14,475 nt of DNA from an uncultured Georgenia sp. GTDB lineage: Bacteria; Actinomycetota; Actinomycetes; Actinomycetales; Actinomycetaceae. Below are positions 6,890 to 14,466 of this stretch, one piece after another. The stretch covers positions 1 to 14,475 of the forward strand of contig NZ_CALGNQ010000060.1 in the NCBI RefSeq assembly GCF_937958535.1, written 5' to 3'. Below the pieces are notes generated by a model, which was not told the DNA's origin, did not search any database, and saw only the letters and a program-made list of their open reading frames with translations. The stretch's first letter is position 1. Each line of letters opens with the position of its first letter. The translations under genes and the position numbers were made by a program.

Positions 6890-9800
6890 TCATCCGCAGC
6901 TGCGGGCCGCGTAGGTCGCCGTCGCTGTCGTCCTCCGTTCGTCGGAGGCCTGTGCGGTGACGTCCACCGTCCCCGCCGGGACGGCGGCCGCTCGGGTAGT
7001 CACGGTGAGCGAGGAGGACCGCTCCGGCCCGACCGTCGCCGTCCGGGTGCCGAAGGGCGTCGTGACGGTGAGCTCGAGGGGCTCCGCCTCGGTGTTGGTC
7101 ACCCGGACGGTCTCGACGACCCGGCCGACGACGCAGCGGGTGTCGGCCGTGACCTCGACCTGCGGACCCGCCGCCGGCAGCTCGATCCGCTGCGGGGCGA
7201 CGCTCTCCAGCGTCGGGGTCACCGGCTGCATGAGGCCGTCGGGGCCGAACTCGAGCCGGTCGATCGTCACCTCGCGGTTGTGTCCGTTGCCGTCGGGGAT
7301 CGCGAACCGGTGGTAGGCGATGTACCAGTCGTCGGTGCCGGGCACGTTGAGGATCGAGCTGTGCCCGGGACCCTTGATCCCCAGCGAGAGGTCCTTCTCC
7401 AGGATGACGCCGCGGTAGGTCCACGGACCGTCCATGCTCGTCGCCGTGGCGTACCCGACCCGGTAGTTCTCCGAGCCGGTGTCGTCGATGGAGTAGGTGA
7501 GGTGGTACAGCCCGTCCCGGTAGTTGAAGAAGAGGCCCTCGCGGAAGTCGGTGAGCCCGTGGATCCGGCGCAGTGTCCCCGGTTCGAGCGACACCATGTC
7601 GTCGGCCAGCTCGGCGAGCACGGGCCCGTTGCCCGGCCCGCCGTTGCCCCACCCGAGGTAGTACTTACCGGTGACCGGGTCGTGGAAGGCCGCCGGGTCG
7701 ATCGCCTGCCCGGAGGTCACCTCCTCGTTGTTGAGGACGAGGGGCGTCGGCTCGGCGGTGAACGGGCCCTCCGGGCTGTCGGCGACGGCCACGCCCATGG
7801 TCTTGCGGTTGTAGGTGGGGTTGTGGCCGCTGAAGTAGAAGTAGTACTTCCCGTCGCGCTCGATGATGGTCGGGGCCCAGGCGTTGCCGGTCGCCCACGG
7901 GACGTCGCCGTTCTCGCCGTCGAGCGTGAGGATCGGCTCGGCGGAGCGCTCCCAGGTGACGAGGTCCTTCGAGCTCCACACGTAGAAGTCCTTGCCGCCC
8001 CACCCGGGGTAGCCGTCGCTCGTGGCGTAGATGTAGTAGGTGTCCCCGAAGGCCGCGATGTTGGGGTCGGCGTACCTGCCCGGGAGCACCGGGCTGCGCA
8101 CGACGCGGGCCTCCATCCGCCACGTCACGGTCGTCCCGTCGGCGGTGGACAGGGTGTACTCCACCGGCTCGGTGAGGTCCACCGTCGTTCCCGACGCCGG
8201 TGTCACCGTGACCCCCGGGGCGACCGTGAACGTCGGGGTGAGGGCCGCGGTCTCCGCGTCGGGGGTCACCGGGAGAACGACGGTGCGGGCCCTGCCGTCG
8301 ACGATCGGAGCGTGCCGCAGGGCATCCTCCTCCGCCAGCGAGACGTCGACGAGCTGGTCGGTCGCGCCGGCGTTCTCCATGATCTCCGCGGCGCTGAGCG
8401 CACGGTTGTAGACCCGGATGTTGTCGTACCAGCCGCGGAAGTAGCGGTCCTCGGAGTAGAACGAGCGCCCGAGGTAGCCGGCGAGGCCGGAGCCCAGCTC
8501 CCCGACCGTCGCGCCGAGGTCGGTGTTCTCCCCGAGCCGTACGCCGTCGACGTAGACCGTCATCGTCCGGCCGTCGAGGACGACGTCGACCCGGTGCCAC
8601 TCGCCGGGAGAGAGCGAGCCGGTGACGGCCGACTCGTTCTGCCACGACGTCGTGGTGATGGCGCTACGCAGCTCGCTGCCCCGCAGCCGCAGGAAGTAGT
8701 ACCGCTGGTTGTCCGCGCCCAGGGCGAAGGTGAAGAAGTTGCCGCTGCTCAGCTCGGAGCGAACGTCCATGGACACCGTCATCGTGTCTCGACCGTCGAA
8801 GAACCCGGTCGGGAAGGCGGCGTAGCCGCCCGCCGAACCGTCCACCCGCAGGGCGCTGCCCCGCTCGGGGTCGGTCTCGACGCGCGCCGTGCCGTGGGCC
8901 GTGAGGTCGGCGTTCCCGGCGGAGTCGGCCAGGGTGCCGTCGTCGAAGGTGTACTCCGCGATCGGCTCCTCCTGCGGCTCCTCGGGCTCGCCGGGCTCCT
9001 CCCCGGTGCCGTCCTCGCCGTAGGCGGTGAGGAGGCGCTCCTCCTCGGCGGCGGACAGGCGCAGGACGGAGCCGTGGCGGAACCGGTGGTCGAAGGAGTA
9101 CTGGTCCGGGCCCGGCCCGACGGAGAGCTGGGTGAACTCCAGGCTCGCGAGCGTGTCGGCCACGTGTGCGTAGTAGCCGGACTGGTCGCCCATGACCGCC
9201 CACCGTCCGTCGGGCAGCTCGTACACGGTCAGCCCCTCCATCGAGGCACGCAGACCGTGGTCCGCGGCGTCGCCGCGGTCGATGACCCGCTCCCACGGGC
9301 CGTCGAGGCTCGGGGCGGTGTCGACGACGGTGTGCCAGTCGGAGGTGGAGAACCGGTAGTAGGTGTCCCCCTCCTTGGCGATCGTCGTGTCGATGATGTT
9401 GGGGCCGCCCTGGCCGTCGCCGTGCTCGTTGAGCGAGAGCCAGATCTCGGGCTCGGTGAAGGTGACGAAGTCCCGGGTGCGGGTGAGGTAGACCCGCAGC
9501 GCCCAGTCCTCGGTGCCGTGGTCCCGGCGGTCACGTGCCGCCCAGTAGACGTAGTACTCCCCCGACGTGTCGTCGTAGATCGCCTCGGGTGCCCAGACGT
9601 TGCCCGCGTGCTCGAAGCCGGCGAAGACGATCCGCTGGTCGCTCCAGGTCACGAGGTCGGTCGACTCCCACACGACGATGTTCTGGCTCGCGCCCAGCTG
9701 GTCCCAGCCGGAACCGCCGGGTCCACCGCCCTCGGCGTGCAGGTCGGTGCCGATGATCCAGTAGCGGTCGCCCTCGGCGGAGCGGATGAGATGCGGGTCG

Positions 9801-11248
9801 CGCACCCCGAGGTCGCCACCGAGGTTGGCGAGGACCGGCTCGTTGCCGTTGAGCTTGGTCCAGTGCAGGCCGTCCTCGCTGTGGCCGAAGAAGATCTTCT
9901 CGTAGCCGCCGTGCGCGGCGAAGTGCGTCCACAGGTAGCCCGCGGTGTAGTCGGTGTCGAGGTCCGTCGGTGCGGCCCGGACGACGACGTCGATCTCCCG
10001 CACGGCATCGGTGCCGGGGACGGTGGCGGTGAGCGTGACCGAGGTGTCGCTCGTGCCGCGGGTCACGACGCCGGCGCGGACACCGTCGGCGTCCGTGGTC
10101 GTGATGACCCCCTCGGGTGTGGCGGACCAGGCGACCGGGCTCCCGTGGACGGGGCCGACCGCCGGCAGGGTGATGTTCCCGCGGACGTCGTCGGCGTTCG
10201 GGATGTCGATCGCCGCGAGGTCCTCCTGGGCGAGCTCCTCCGCCCCGGGCAGGGGGAGCACCGTCGCGACGAGCTCCCGCGTACGCACGGCCGCACCGCG
10301 GGACAGTCGAGCGGTGAGCGTCACCTCCGCGGGTGGCTCGCCGGTGTCCGGTCGGGTGACCGTGCCGTCGGGGGCGATGACCGCCTCGTCGCTGGAGCTC
10401 CACGTCACGGTGGAGCCGTTGACGCCCGTCGTGGGTAGCTCGAGGTCGGCGGTGACGGCCGAGAGGTCCCCGAGGGACAGGGCGGCGGCATCCCGCTCGA
10501 CGCGGGTCTCGTCGGAGGGCTGGAGCCGGCCGACCTCCTCGGCGCTCAGGGCCGCGCCGTAGATCCGCACGTCCCGCAGGCTCCCGGCGAGGTACCGGTC
10601 GGCGGTGTAGACGGAGCGGCCGAGGTAGTTCGCGCTCGTGGCCCCGTCGCCGATCTCCGCGGGGGTGGTCGTCACGTCGGTGCTCTCGGCGACCTCGACC
10701 CCGTCGAGGTAGAGGCGGGCGGTGTCCGTCGCGTCGTCGAGGGTGTAGGTCAGCGTGGCCCACCGGTCCCGCGGGAGGTCGGTACCGCTGTTCACCGTCT
10801 GCTCGGTGGTCCAGCTCCCGGTCGCGATGGACGCGCGGTAGGGGTTCCCCGTCGCGAAGAGGTAGCCGTCCCCCACGCCGTCGGCGTCGGTGTTCCCGAA
10901 CCCGTAGATGAAGTAGGGGGTGGCCTGCGAGCCCCGGATGAGCACGTCGGCGTGCACCGTCACGGAGTCGAGCCCGGCGAGGAGGTCGTCGGGCAGCCGC
11001 ACGTGGTCGTCGACCCCGTCGAGGCGGACCCCCTCCTCACCGGTGAGCGTCGGGGAGCCGACGTAGGTGCCGTCGTTCCCGGACCCGGATGCGTCGACCG
11101 CCACGGTGCCCGTGGTCTCGTCGAGCGGGTAGTGGGCCACCAGGGGGGCGTCGGCCGCCGCGGGGGCGGTCGCGACGAGCGACCCGGTGAGTCCGACCAG
11201 CACGGCTACCGCGCCCGTCAGCGCGCGCCGTGAGCGTCTCGGCGTCAT
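6890..11248 (-). CDS. Secreted bifunctional-type hydrolase with two complete GH43 domains (1452 aa)
   Basis: Domains in order: signal peptide (to about residue 33); LamG-type beta-sandwich (36-240); two atrophied bacterial Ig domains (about 258-331 and 340-425, the latter with IPNADDVRGNITLP); first GH43 (430-743); acidic Pro/Glu linker (746-762); second LamG-type domain (763-960, ending NIRVYNRALSAAEI); a small DUF5018-like Ig segment (967-1050); second GH43 (1055-1355); and the shared Cys module (1364-1452). Triad of the first GH43: Asp484 (VRDPHLI), Asp620 (NIIDTTIA), Glu671 (SMEGLTV). Triad of the second: Asp1061 (YADPNIA), Asp1184 (AIDPAAF), Glu1237 (FREGLFF), with NAWAPTIIE and AYHRF (His1313 region) as further GH43 marks. 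Both domains therefore look active. The second resembles exo-acting alpha-L-arabinofuranosidases; the first is close to the domain in the upstream gene. AGAGGAAG precedes the ATG. Two-GH43 enzymes of this style are known from bifidobacterial arabinan degradation; the substrate here is inferred. Confidence 0.9.
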   Translation of the reverse strand: MTPRRSRRALTGAVAVLVGLTGSLVATAPAAADAPLVAHYPLDETTGTVAVDASGSGNDGTYVGSPTLTGEEGVRLDGVDDHVRLPDDLLAGLDSVTVHADVLIRGSQATPYFIYGFGNTDADGVGDGYLFATGNPYRASIATGSWTTEQTVNSGTDLPRDRWATLTYTLDDATDTARLYLDGVEVAESTDVTTTPAEIGDGATSANYLGRSVYTADRYLAGSLRDVRIYGAALSAEEVGRLQPSDETRVERDAAALSLGDLSAVTADLELPTTGVNGSTVTWSSSDEAVIAPDGTVTRPDTGEPPAEVTLTARLSRGAAVRTRELVATVLPLPGAEELAQEDLAAIDIPNADDVRGNITLPAVGPVHGSPVAWSATPEGVITTTDADGVRAGVVTRGTSDTSVTLTATVPGTDAVREIDVVVRAAPTDLDTDYTAGYLWTHFAAHGGYEKIFFGHSEDGLHWTKLNGNEPVLANLGGDLGVRDPHLIRSAEGDRYWIIGTDLHAEGGGPGGSGWDQLGASQNIVVWESTDLVTWSDQRIVFAGFEHAGNVWAPEAIYDDTSGEYYVYWAARDRRDHGTEDWALRVYLTRTRDFVTFTEPEIWLSLNEHGDGQGGPNIIDTTIAKEGDTYYRFSTSDWHTVVDTAPSLDGPWERVIDRGDAADHGLRASMEGLTVYELPDGRWAVMGDQSGYYAHVADTLASLEFTQLSVGPGPDQYSFDHRFRHGSVLRLSAAEEERLLTAYGEDGTGEEPGEPEEPQEEPIAEYTFDDGTLADSAGNADLTAHGTARVETDPERGSALRVDGSAGGYAAFPTGFFDGRDTMTVSMDVRSELSSGNFFTFALGADNQRYYFLRLRGSELRSAITTTSWQNESAVTGSLSPGEWHRVDVVLDGRTMTVYVDGVRLGENTDLGATVGELGSGLAGYLGRSFYSEDRYFRGWYDNIRVYNRALSAAEIMENAGATDQLVDVSLAEEDALRHAPIVDGRARTVVLPVTPDAETAALTPTFTVAPGVTVTPASGTTVDLTEPVEYTLSTADGTTVTWRMEARVVRSPVLPGRYADPNIAAFGDTYYIYATSDGYPGWGGKDFYVWSSKDLVTWERSAEPILTLDGENGDVPWATGNAWAPTIIERDGKYYFYFSGHNPTYNRKTMGVAVADSPEGPFTAEPTPLVLNNEEVTSGQAIDPAAFHDPVTGKYYLGWGNGGPGNGPVLAELADDMVSLEPGTLRRIHGLTDFREGLFFNYRDGLYHLTYSIDDTGSENYRVGYATATSMDGPWTYRGVILEKDLSLGIKGPGHSSILNVPGTDDWYIAYHRFAIPDGNGHNREVTIDRLEFGPDGLMQPVTPTLESVAPQRIELPAAGPQVEVTADTRCVVGRVVETVRVTNTEAEPLELTVTTPFGTRTATVGPERSSSLTVTTRAAAVPAGTVDVTAQASDERRTTATATYAARSCG
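6893..7159 (-). repeat. Shared C-terminal Cys module, copy 2
   Basis: Codes for the last 89 residues of the 1452-residue enzyme: ADTRCVVGRVVETVRVTN, TTPFGTRTATVGPERSSSLTVTTR and a closing YAARSCG. The two Cys residues (1372 and 1451) are 79 apart. The end of the coding DNA is nearly identical to copy 3 (28 of 30 bases, 6894-6923 against 11351-11380). Confidence 0.85.
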
Positions 11249-11263
11249 TGCACTTCCTCTCCG

Positions 11264-11284
11264 GCGCTCCGTGGGCGGGAGCGC
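11264..11284 (-). other. Small hairpin just upstream of the ribosome site of the 1452-residue gene
   Basis: On the minus strand GCGCTCC (11284-11278) pairs with GGAGCGC (11270-11264) around a 7-nt loop. It ends 3 nt before the AGAGGAAG ribosome site (11260-11253). With the larger hairpin at 11303-11339 it forms a tandem pair filling most of the intergenic gap. It could influence translation initiation or be a by-product of high GC. Confidence 0.35.
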
Positions 11285-11302
11285 GCTGCTGCTGTCCTGG
11301 TT

Positions 11303-11339
11303 CCGGCGCGGGCCCCGGTCGTACCTGGGCCCGCGCCGG
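11303..11339 (-). terminator. Perfect 13-bp hairpin after the 971-residue hydrolase gene
   Basis: CCGGCGCGGGCCC (11303-11315) and GGGCCCGCGCCGG (11327-11339) are perfect inverted repeats with an 11-nt loop. The hairpin begins 7 nt after the TAG stop. There is no U-tract on the minus strand. It is placed like the hairpins after the two downstream hydrolase genes, so a terminator, attenuator or mRNA 3'-end stabiliser is likely. Confidence 0.6.
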
Positions 11340-11346
11340 GATGCTG

Positions 11347-14262
11347 CTAACCGCAGGTGCGGGCGGCGTAGGTCGCCGTCCTGGAGCTACCGGGCTCCGT
11401 GGCGACGGTGACCTCCCCCGCCGGCAGGCTCGGCTGCCGGGTCGTGAAGGTCACCGACGTCGACCGCTCCGCGGGAACGGTGACGTCGCGCGAGCCGTAG
11501 GTGGAGGAGACGGTGACGTCGAGCGCCGCGGCCGTCTCGTTCGTCACGCGCACCACCTCGACGACGCGGCCGGCGACGCACCGGGTGTCGGCGACGACCG
11601 AGACGGGTGCTGCCGCCTCGACGGTGACCGTCGCCTCGACCGGCCTGCGGGAGGCGTCCTGGGCGGTCCCCCGCACGGTGAAGACGCCGGGCTCGGCGTA
11701 CTGTGCGGGGTCGACCTCGTCCCACGCGACGTCGACGGTCTCGGTGGAGCCGTCCCGCTTGGTCAGCTCGACGCGCGGCAGCACGGGCGCCACGCCGACC
11801 GTCGTGGTCACCTCGACCTCACCGACCTCGGCCACCGCGAGGGCCGGCGCGTAGGCGGCGAGCACCCGCTCGTACTCGGTGCGGGTCACCGGGATGACGG
11901 TGCCGTGGCGGGGCTTGCCGCCGTCGGAGTTCTGCGGCAGGTTCTGCCGCAGCTTGCTGCCCAGCGGCTGCCACGCATCGCCGTCGGAGAGGTCGTCCGT
12001 GCCGAACGGGATGTAGTGGTTCGGGCCGCCGTGGTAGTTCGGCTGGTCGATGAAGAGGTACCAGTCCAGGCCGTTGACGTCGTCCTCGTTCGCCGGGAAG
12101 ATGCTCGGCCCCTCACCGCTGGTGAACGTGCGGCCGGGCTCGCCGTTCGGCAGCCCGGAGCCGACGCGCTCCTTGACGAGGGTCCACTCGTCCGCCGGCC
12201 CCTCCGGGCCGGGCAGCGAGCCCGTGACCGTGGCAAGCAGGTCGGTGGATACCTCGTGCCGGATGGTCATCGAGGCCTCGTCCTTGGTGAAGCGGTGGTA
12301 GGTGCCGTCCACCAGCGCGACCGACGAGTCGATCATCCCGAGGCCGTTGCCCCGTCGGACGTCGATCCACACCTGCGGCTCGGAGAAGGTGACGAAGTCG
12401 TCCGTCGTCGCGTACATCATCCGGTTGTAGGTCGGTGCCGTGCGCTCGTCCGGGTCGGTCGTGTCGTAGAGGTTCGACGCCCAGAACACGACGAAGGTGT
12501 CGAGCTCCTCGCTCCAGAACGCCTCGGGGGCCCAGGTGTTACCCGCGTAGTCCGAGGAGACCTTGACGTGCCGCTGGTCGGACCAGGTGACGAGGTCGTC
12601 GGACTCCCAGACCTCGATGTGCAGCGAGCCGCGGGTCTGTGCGGTGGCGAAGCCACCCGGGAGGCCGGCGACCTTGAGGTCGGTGGCGATCATGAAGAAC
12701 CGGTCCCCCTCGGGCGCCCGGATGATGAACGGGTCCCGCAGCCCCCCGGTGCCCTCGGTCGAGGTGAATACCGGCTCGCCGTCGTTCAGGGTGTTCCAGT
12801 CGAGTGCGTCGTTGCCCTTGGACGCGGCGAGGCTGACGCGCTCGGCCCCCTCGCCCTCGCCGGTGAAGAAGGCCCAGACGTAGGCCTCGGTGTCCTCGGA
12901 CCGGTCGGGCAGCGGGTGGAGCCGCAGCTCGATGTCGCGCGTGCTGGTCGCCTCGCCGGAGGTGGCGGTCGCGGTGAGCGTGACCGCCACCGGCTCCTCG
13001 CCGGTCGCGGGCCGCTCGACGACCACGGTGCGCGACGTCTCCGAGACACCGTCACGGAGCGAGGCGTGGGCCGCGCCCTCGGTGACCGCCCACTCGATGG
13101 TGGAGCCGGCCGCCCCGACCGTGGGGACCGAGACGTTGGTACGCACGTTGTCCGCGTTGGGCACCTCGATCGCCGCGAGGTCCTCGTTCACCCGCTCCTC
13201 GTCGGTGAGATCCTCGGGGACGACGACGACGTAGGCCTGCTGCGCTGTCGTCGCGCCGAGCGTGAACGTGGCGGTGAGGGTGACCGTCGCGGCGCCGCTG
13301 CCGGGCTGCGGCCGGGTGACGACGGCGGTGCCGTCGTCGACCTGGACCGCAGGGTGGTCGGACTCCCAGGTGATCGTGACGCCGTGGCTGGCCGTCGGGA
13401 GGGTGAAGTCCGCGGTAGCGCTGTCCGGGAGGGCGACCGCACCGAGCGCCCGGTCCAGGGCCTCCCCGACGAAGAGTGCCTCGACCTGCTCGGTGCTCAG
13501 CGCCTCGCCGTAGACGGCGAAGTCGTCGACGTCACCGCTCCATCCGACGTCGTTGTAGGTCGAGCGCCCGATGTAGGCGAGCAGCTCGGGACCGAAGGAC
13601 GAGACGTCCCGGGTGATCCGGTGCTCACCGATCGGCTCGCCGTTGACGTACACGCGCAGGGTGCCCGCCGTCCCGTCGATGACGGTGGTGTACAGGGCCG
13701 TCCCGGCCGGTGTCCGGACCCCGGAGGTCGGCGCACCGGTGCTGCCCGGGCCGACCTCGGTGGACCACGGCGCCCCGGCGTTCGTCGCGTCCGTGACCAC
13801 GGACTTGACGTACCCGTCGAGGTTCGTGGGGTTGAGGAGCCAGTAGGCCGTGGAGTAGCTCGCACCGAAGGCCACCGGCGCGCCGATGAAGGCGGCGGAG
13901 GTGTTGGCGGGGCCGGACCGGCTCGCCAGCCAGACCGAGATCGTCAGGTCCCGTCGGCCGACGAGCCCGTCGGCGGGGACCTCGACGTAGGGGGCGCTGC
14001 TCGCGCTTCCGCCGGGGAGGCGGAGGACGCCGCCCTCGACCTCGGCCCCGGACCTGTGCAGGACGCCGTCGTAGCCGTTGCCGCTCTCGTCGACGATGGT
14101 CGCCCCCTCGGGTGCCTCGTCGAAGCTGTAGTGGATGAGGGGCTGCACGTCCTCCGGGACGGCGGCCACCTGGGCTGCCGGGACCGTGGCACCGAGCAGC
14201 CCGACGGCGGCGGTCATTGCCGTCGCACGGAGTCTCCGACGGATGGGGCGGCGTTGCGCCAT
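11347..14262 (-). CDS. Secreted GH43 glycosidase with LamG and Ig-like domains (971 aa)
   Basis: First gene of the hydrolase cluster. Domains in order: Arg-rich signal peptide (cleavage likely after QVAA34); LamG-type beta-sandwich (40-265, with DDFAVYGEALSTEQV); two atrophied bacterial Ig domains (about 268-348 and 358-449, the latter with VPNADNVRTNVSVP); GH43 domain (455-805); group-4 Ig domain (812-883, with PGVFTVRGTA); shared Cys module (887-971, Cys895 and Cys970). The GH43 triad is Asp510 (LRDPFII), Asp645 (GMIDSSVAL) and Glu717 (SGEGPSIF); TWAPEAFW (576-583) and GGPNHYIPF (745-753) are further family features. The GH43 and its upstream domains match the N-terminal half of the neighbouring 1452-residue enzyme, so the two are paralogous. 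A GAGG lies 5 nt before the ATG; an in-frame Met at residue 16 would remove the basic part of the signal peptide and is less likely. Two operator-like sites lie 93-132 bp upstream. An arabinofuranosidase or related activity is inferred. Confidence 0.88.
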   Translation of the reverse strand: MAQRRPIRRRLRATAMTAAVGLLGATVPAAQVAAVPEDVQPLIHYSFDEAPEGATIVDESGNGYDGVLHRSGAEVEGGVLRLPGGSASSAPYVEVPADGLVGRRDLTISVWLASRSGPANTSAAFIGAPVAFGASYSTAYWLLNPTNLDGYVKSVVTDATNAGAPWSTEVGPGSTGAPTSGVRTPAGTALYTTVIDGTAGTLRVYVNGEPIGEHRITRDVSSFGPELLAYIGRSTYNDVGWSGDVDDFAVYGEALSTEQVEALFVGEALDRALGAVALPDSATADFTLPTASHGVTITWESDHPAVQVDDGTAVVTRPQPGSGAATVTLTATFTLGATTAQQAYVVVVPEDLTDEERVNEDLAAIEVPNADNVRTNVSVPTVGAAGSTIEWAVTEGAAHASLRDGVSETSRTVVVERPATGEEPVAVTLTATATSGEATSTRDIELRLHPLPDRSEDTEAYVWAFFTGEGEGAERVSLAASKGNDALDWNTLNDGEPVFTSTEGTGGLRDPFIIRAPEGDRFFMIATDLKVAGLPGGFATAQTRGSLHIEVWESDDLVTWSDQRHVKVSSDYAGNTWAPEAFWSEELDTFVVFWASNLYDTTDPDERTAPTYNRMMYATTDDFVTFSEPQVWIDVRRGNGLGMIDSSVALVDGTYHRFTKDEASMTIRHEVSTDLLATVTGSLPGPEGPADEWTLVKERVGSGLPNGEPGRTFTSGEGPSIFPANEDDVNGLDWYLFIDQPNYHGGPNHYIPFGTDDLSDGDAWQPLGSKLRQNLPQNSDGGKPRHGTVIPVTRTEYERVLAAYAPALAVAEVGEVEVTTTVGVAPVLPRVELTKRDGSTETVDVAWDEVDPAQYAEPGVFTVRGTAQDASRRPVEATVTVEAAAPVSVVADTRCVAGRVVEVVRVTNETAAALDVTVSSTYGSRDVTVPAERSTSVTFTTRQPSLPAGEVTVATEPGSSRTATYAARTCG
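11350..11604 (-). repeat. Shared C-terminal Cys module, copy 3
   Basis: Codes for the last 85 residues of the 971-residue enzyme: ADTRCVAGRVVEVVRVTN, SSTYGSRDVTVPAERSTSVTFTTRQ and a closing YAARTCG. The two Cys residues are 75 apart. This is the shortest copy; the length differences fall between the TTR motif and the terminal ARxCG. Confidence 0.85.
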
Positions 14263-14300
14263 GACGCCTCACTCTCTCTCGTCCGCGACGTCGCCGACCT

Positions 14301-14320
14301 CCCCGCGACCGGCCGCGGGG
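14301..14320 (-). other. Leader hairpin upstream of the first hydrolase gene
   Basis: CCCCGCG (14301-14307) and CGCGGGG (14314-14320) can form a 7-bp stem with a 6-nt loop about 40-58 nt before the start codon. It would lie in the 5' leader if transcription starts near the operators. At this base composition such a stem can arise by chance. Confidence 0.3.
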
Positions 14321-14354
14321 TGTGCGTCGTTGCGTAAACCTCATCGGTGCGCTT

Positions 14355-14370
14355 GCGATAGCGCTCACAT
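14355..14370. promoter_or_regulatory. LacI-family operator-like site C (weaker)
   Basis: The minus strand reads ATGTGAGCGCTATCGC. It matches the derived palindrome ATGTTAGCGCTAACAT at 12 of 16 positions and keeps the AGCGCT core with its central CG. Its centre lies 24 bp from that of site B, so two repressor dimers could sit close together on nearly the same face of the helix. Confidence 0.45.
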
Positions 14371-14378
14371 ACACCGCA

Positions 14379-14394
14379 ATGTTAGCGGAAACAT
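14379..14394. promoter_or_regulatory. LacI-family operator-like palindrome, site B
   Basis: ATGTTAGCGGAAACAT on the plus strand matches the derived palindrome ATGTTAGCGCTAACAT at 14 of 16 positions, and its first nine bases are identical to those of site A (read on the minus strand). It lies 117 bp upstream of the first hydrolase gene, outside any coding region. The same regulator probably binds here and at the transporter promoter. Confidence 0.7.
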
Positions 14395-14448
14395 CGCGGT
14401 ACTGCCGTGCAGGTTAAAGGGGCTCTTCACAATCGAGGGTGTAGCCGC

Positions 14449-14466
14449 GGCCGGAAGCCGCCGGCC
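14449..14466. other. Short GC hairpin near the right edge
   Basis: GGCCGG (14449-14454) and CCGGCC (14461-14466) form a 6-bp stem with a 6-nt loop. It could be the end of a transcript from a gene beyond the right edge. No U-tract and no gene in view, so the role cannot be decided. Confidence 0.2.

Noticed and set aside
3243..6914. Very long plus-strand open frame antisense to the 1165-residue hydrolase; similar ones at 6818-10438 and 11230-14337
   Set aside because: The translations are low-complexity Gly/Val/Arg/Asp/His mixtures with no domain motifs, lie exactly opposite genes with clear signal peptides and catalytic motifs, and are expected from the G/C-biased third positions of the real genes.
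6807..7652. Upstream extension of the 1165-residue hydrolase frame into the preceding gene
   Set aside because: The added sequence is an Arg-rich shadow of the 1452-residue gene, while the ATG at 6806 has a GGGAG ribosome site and begins a good signal peptide.
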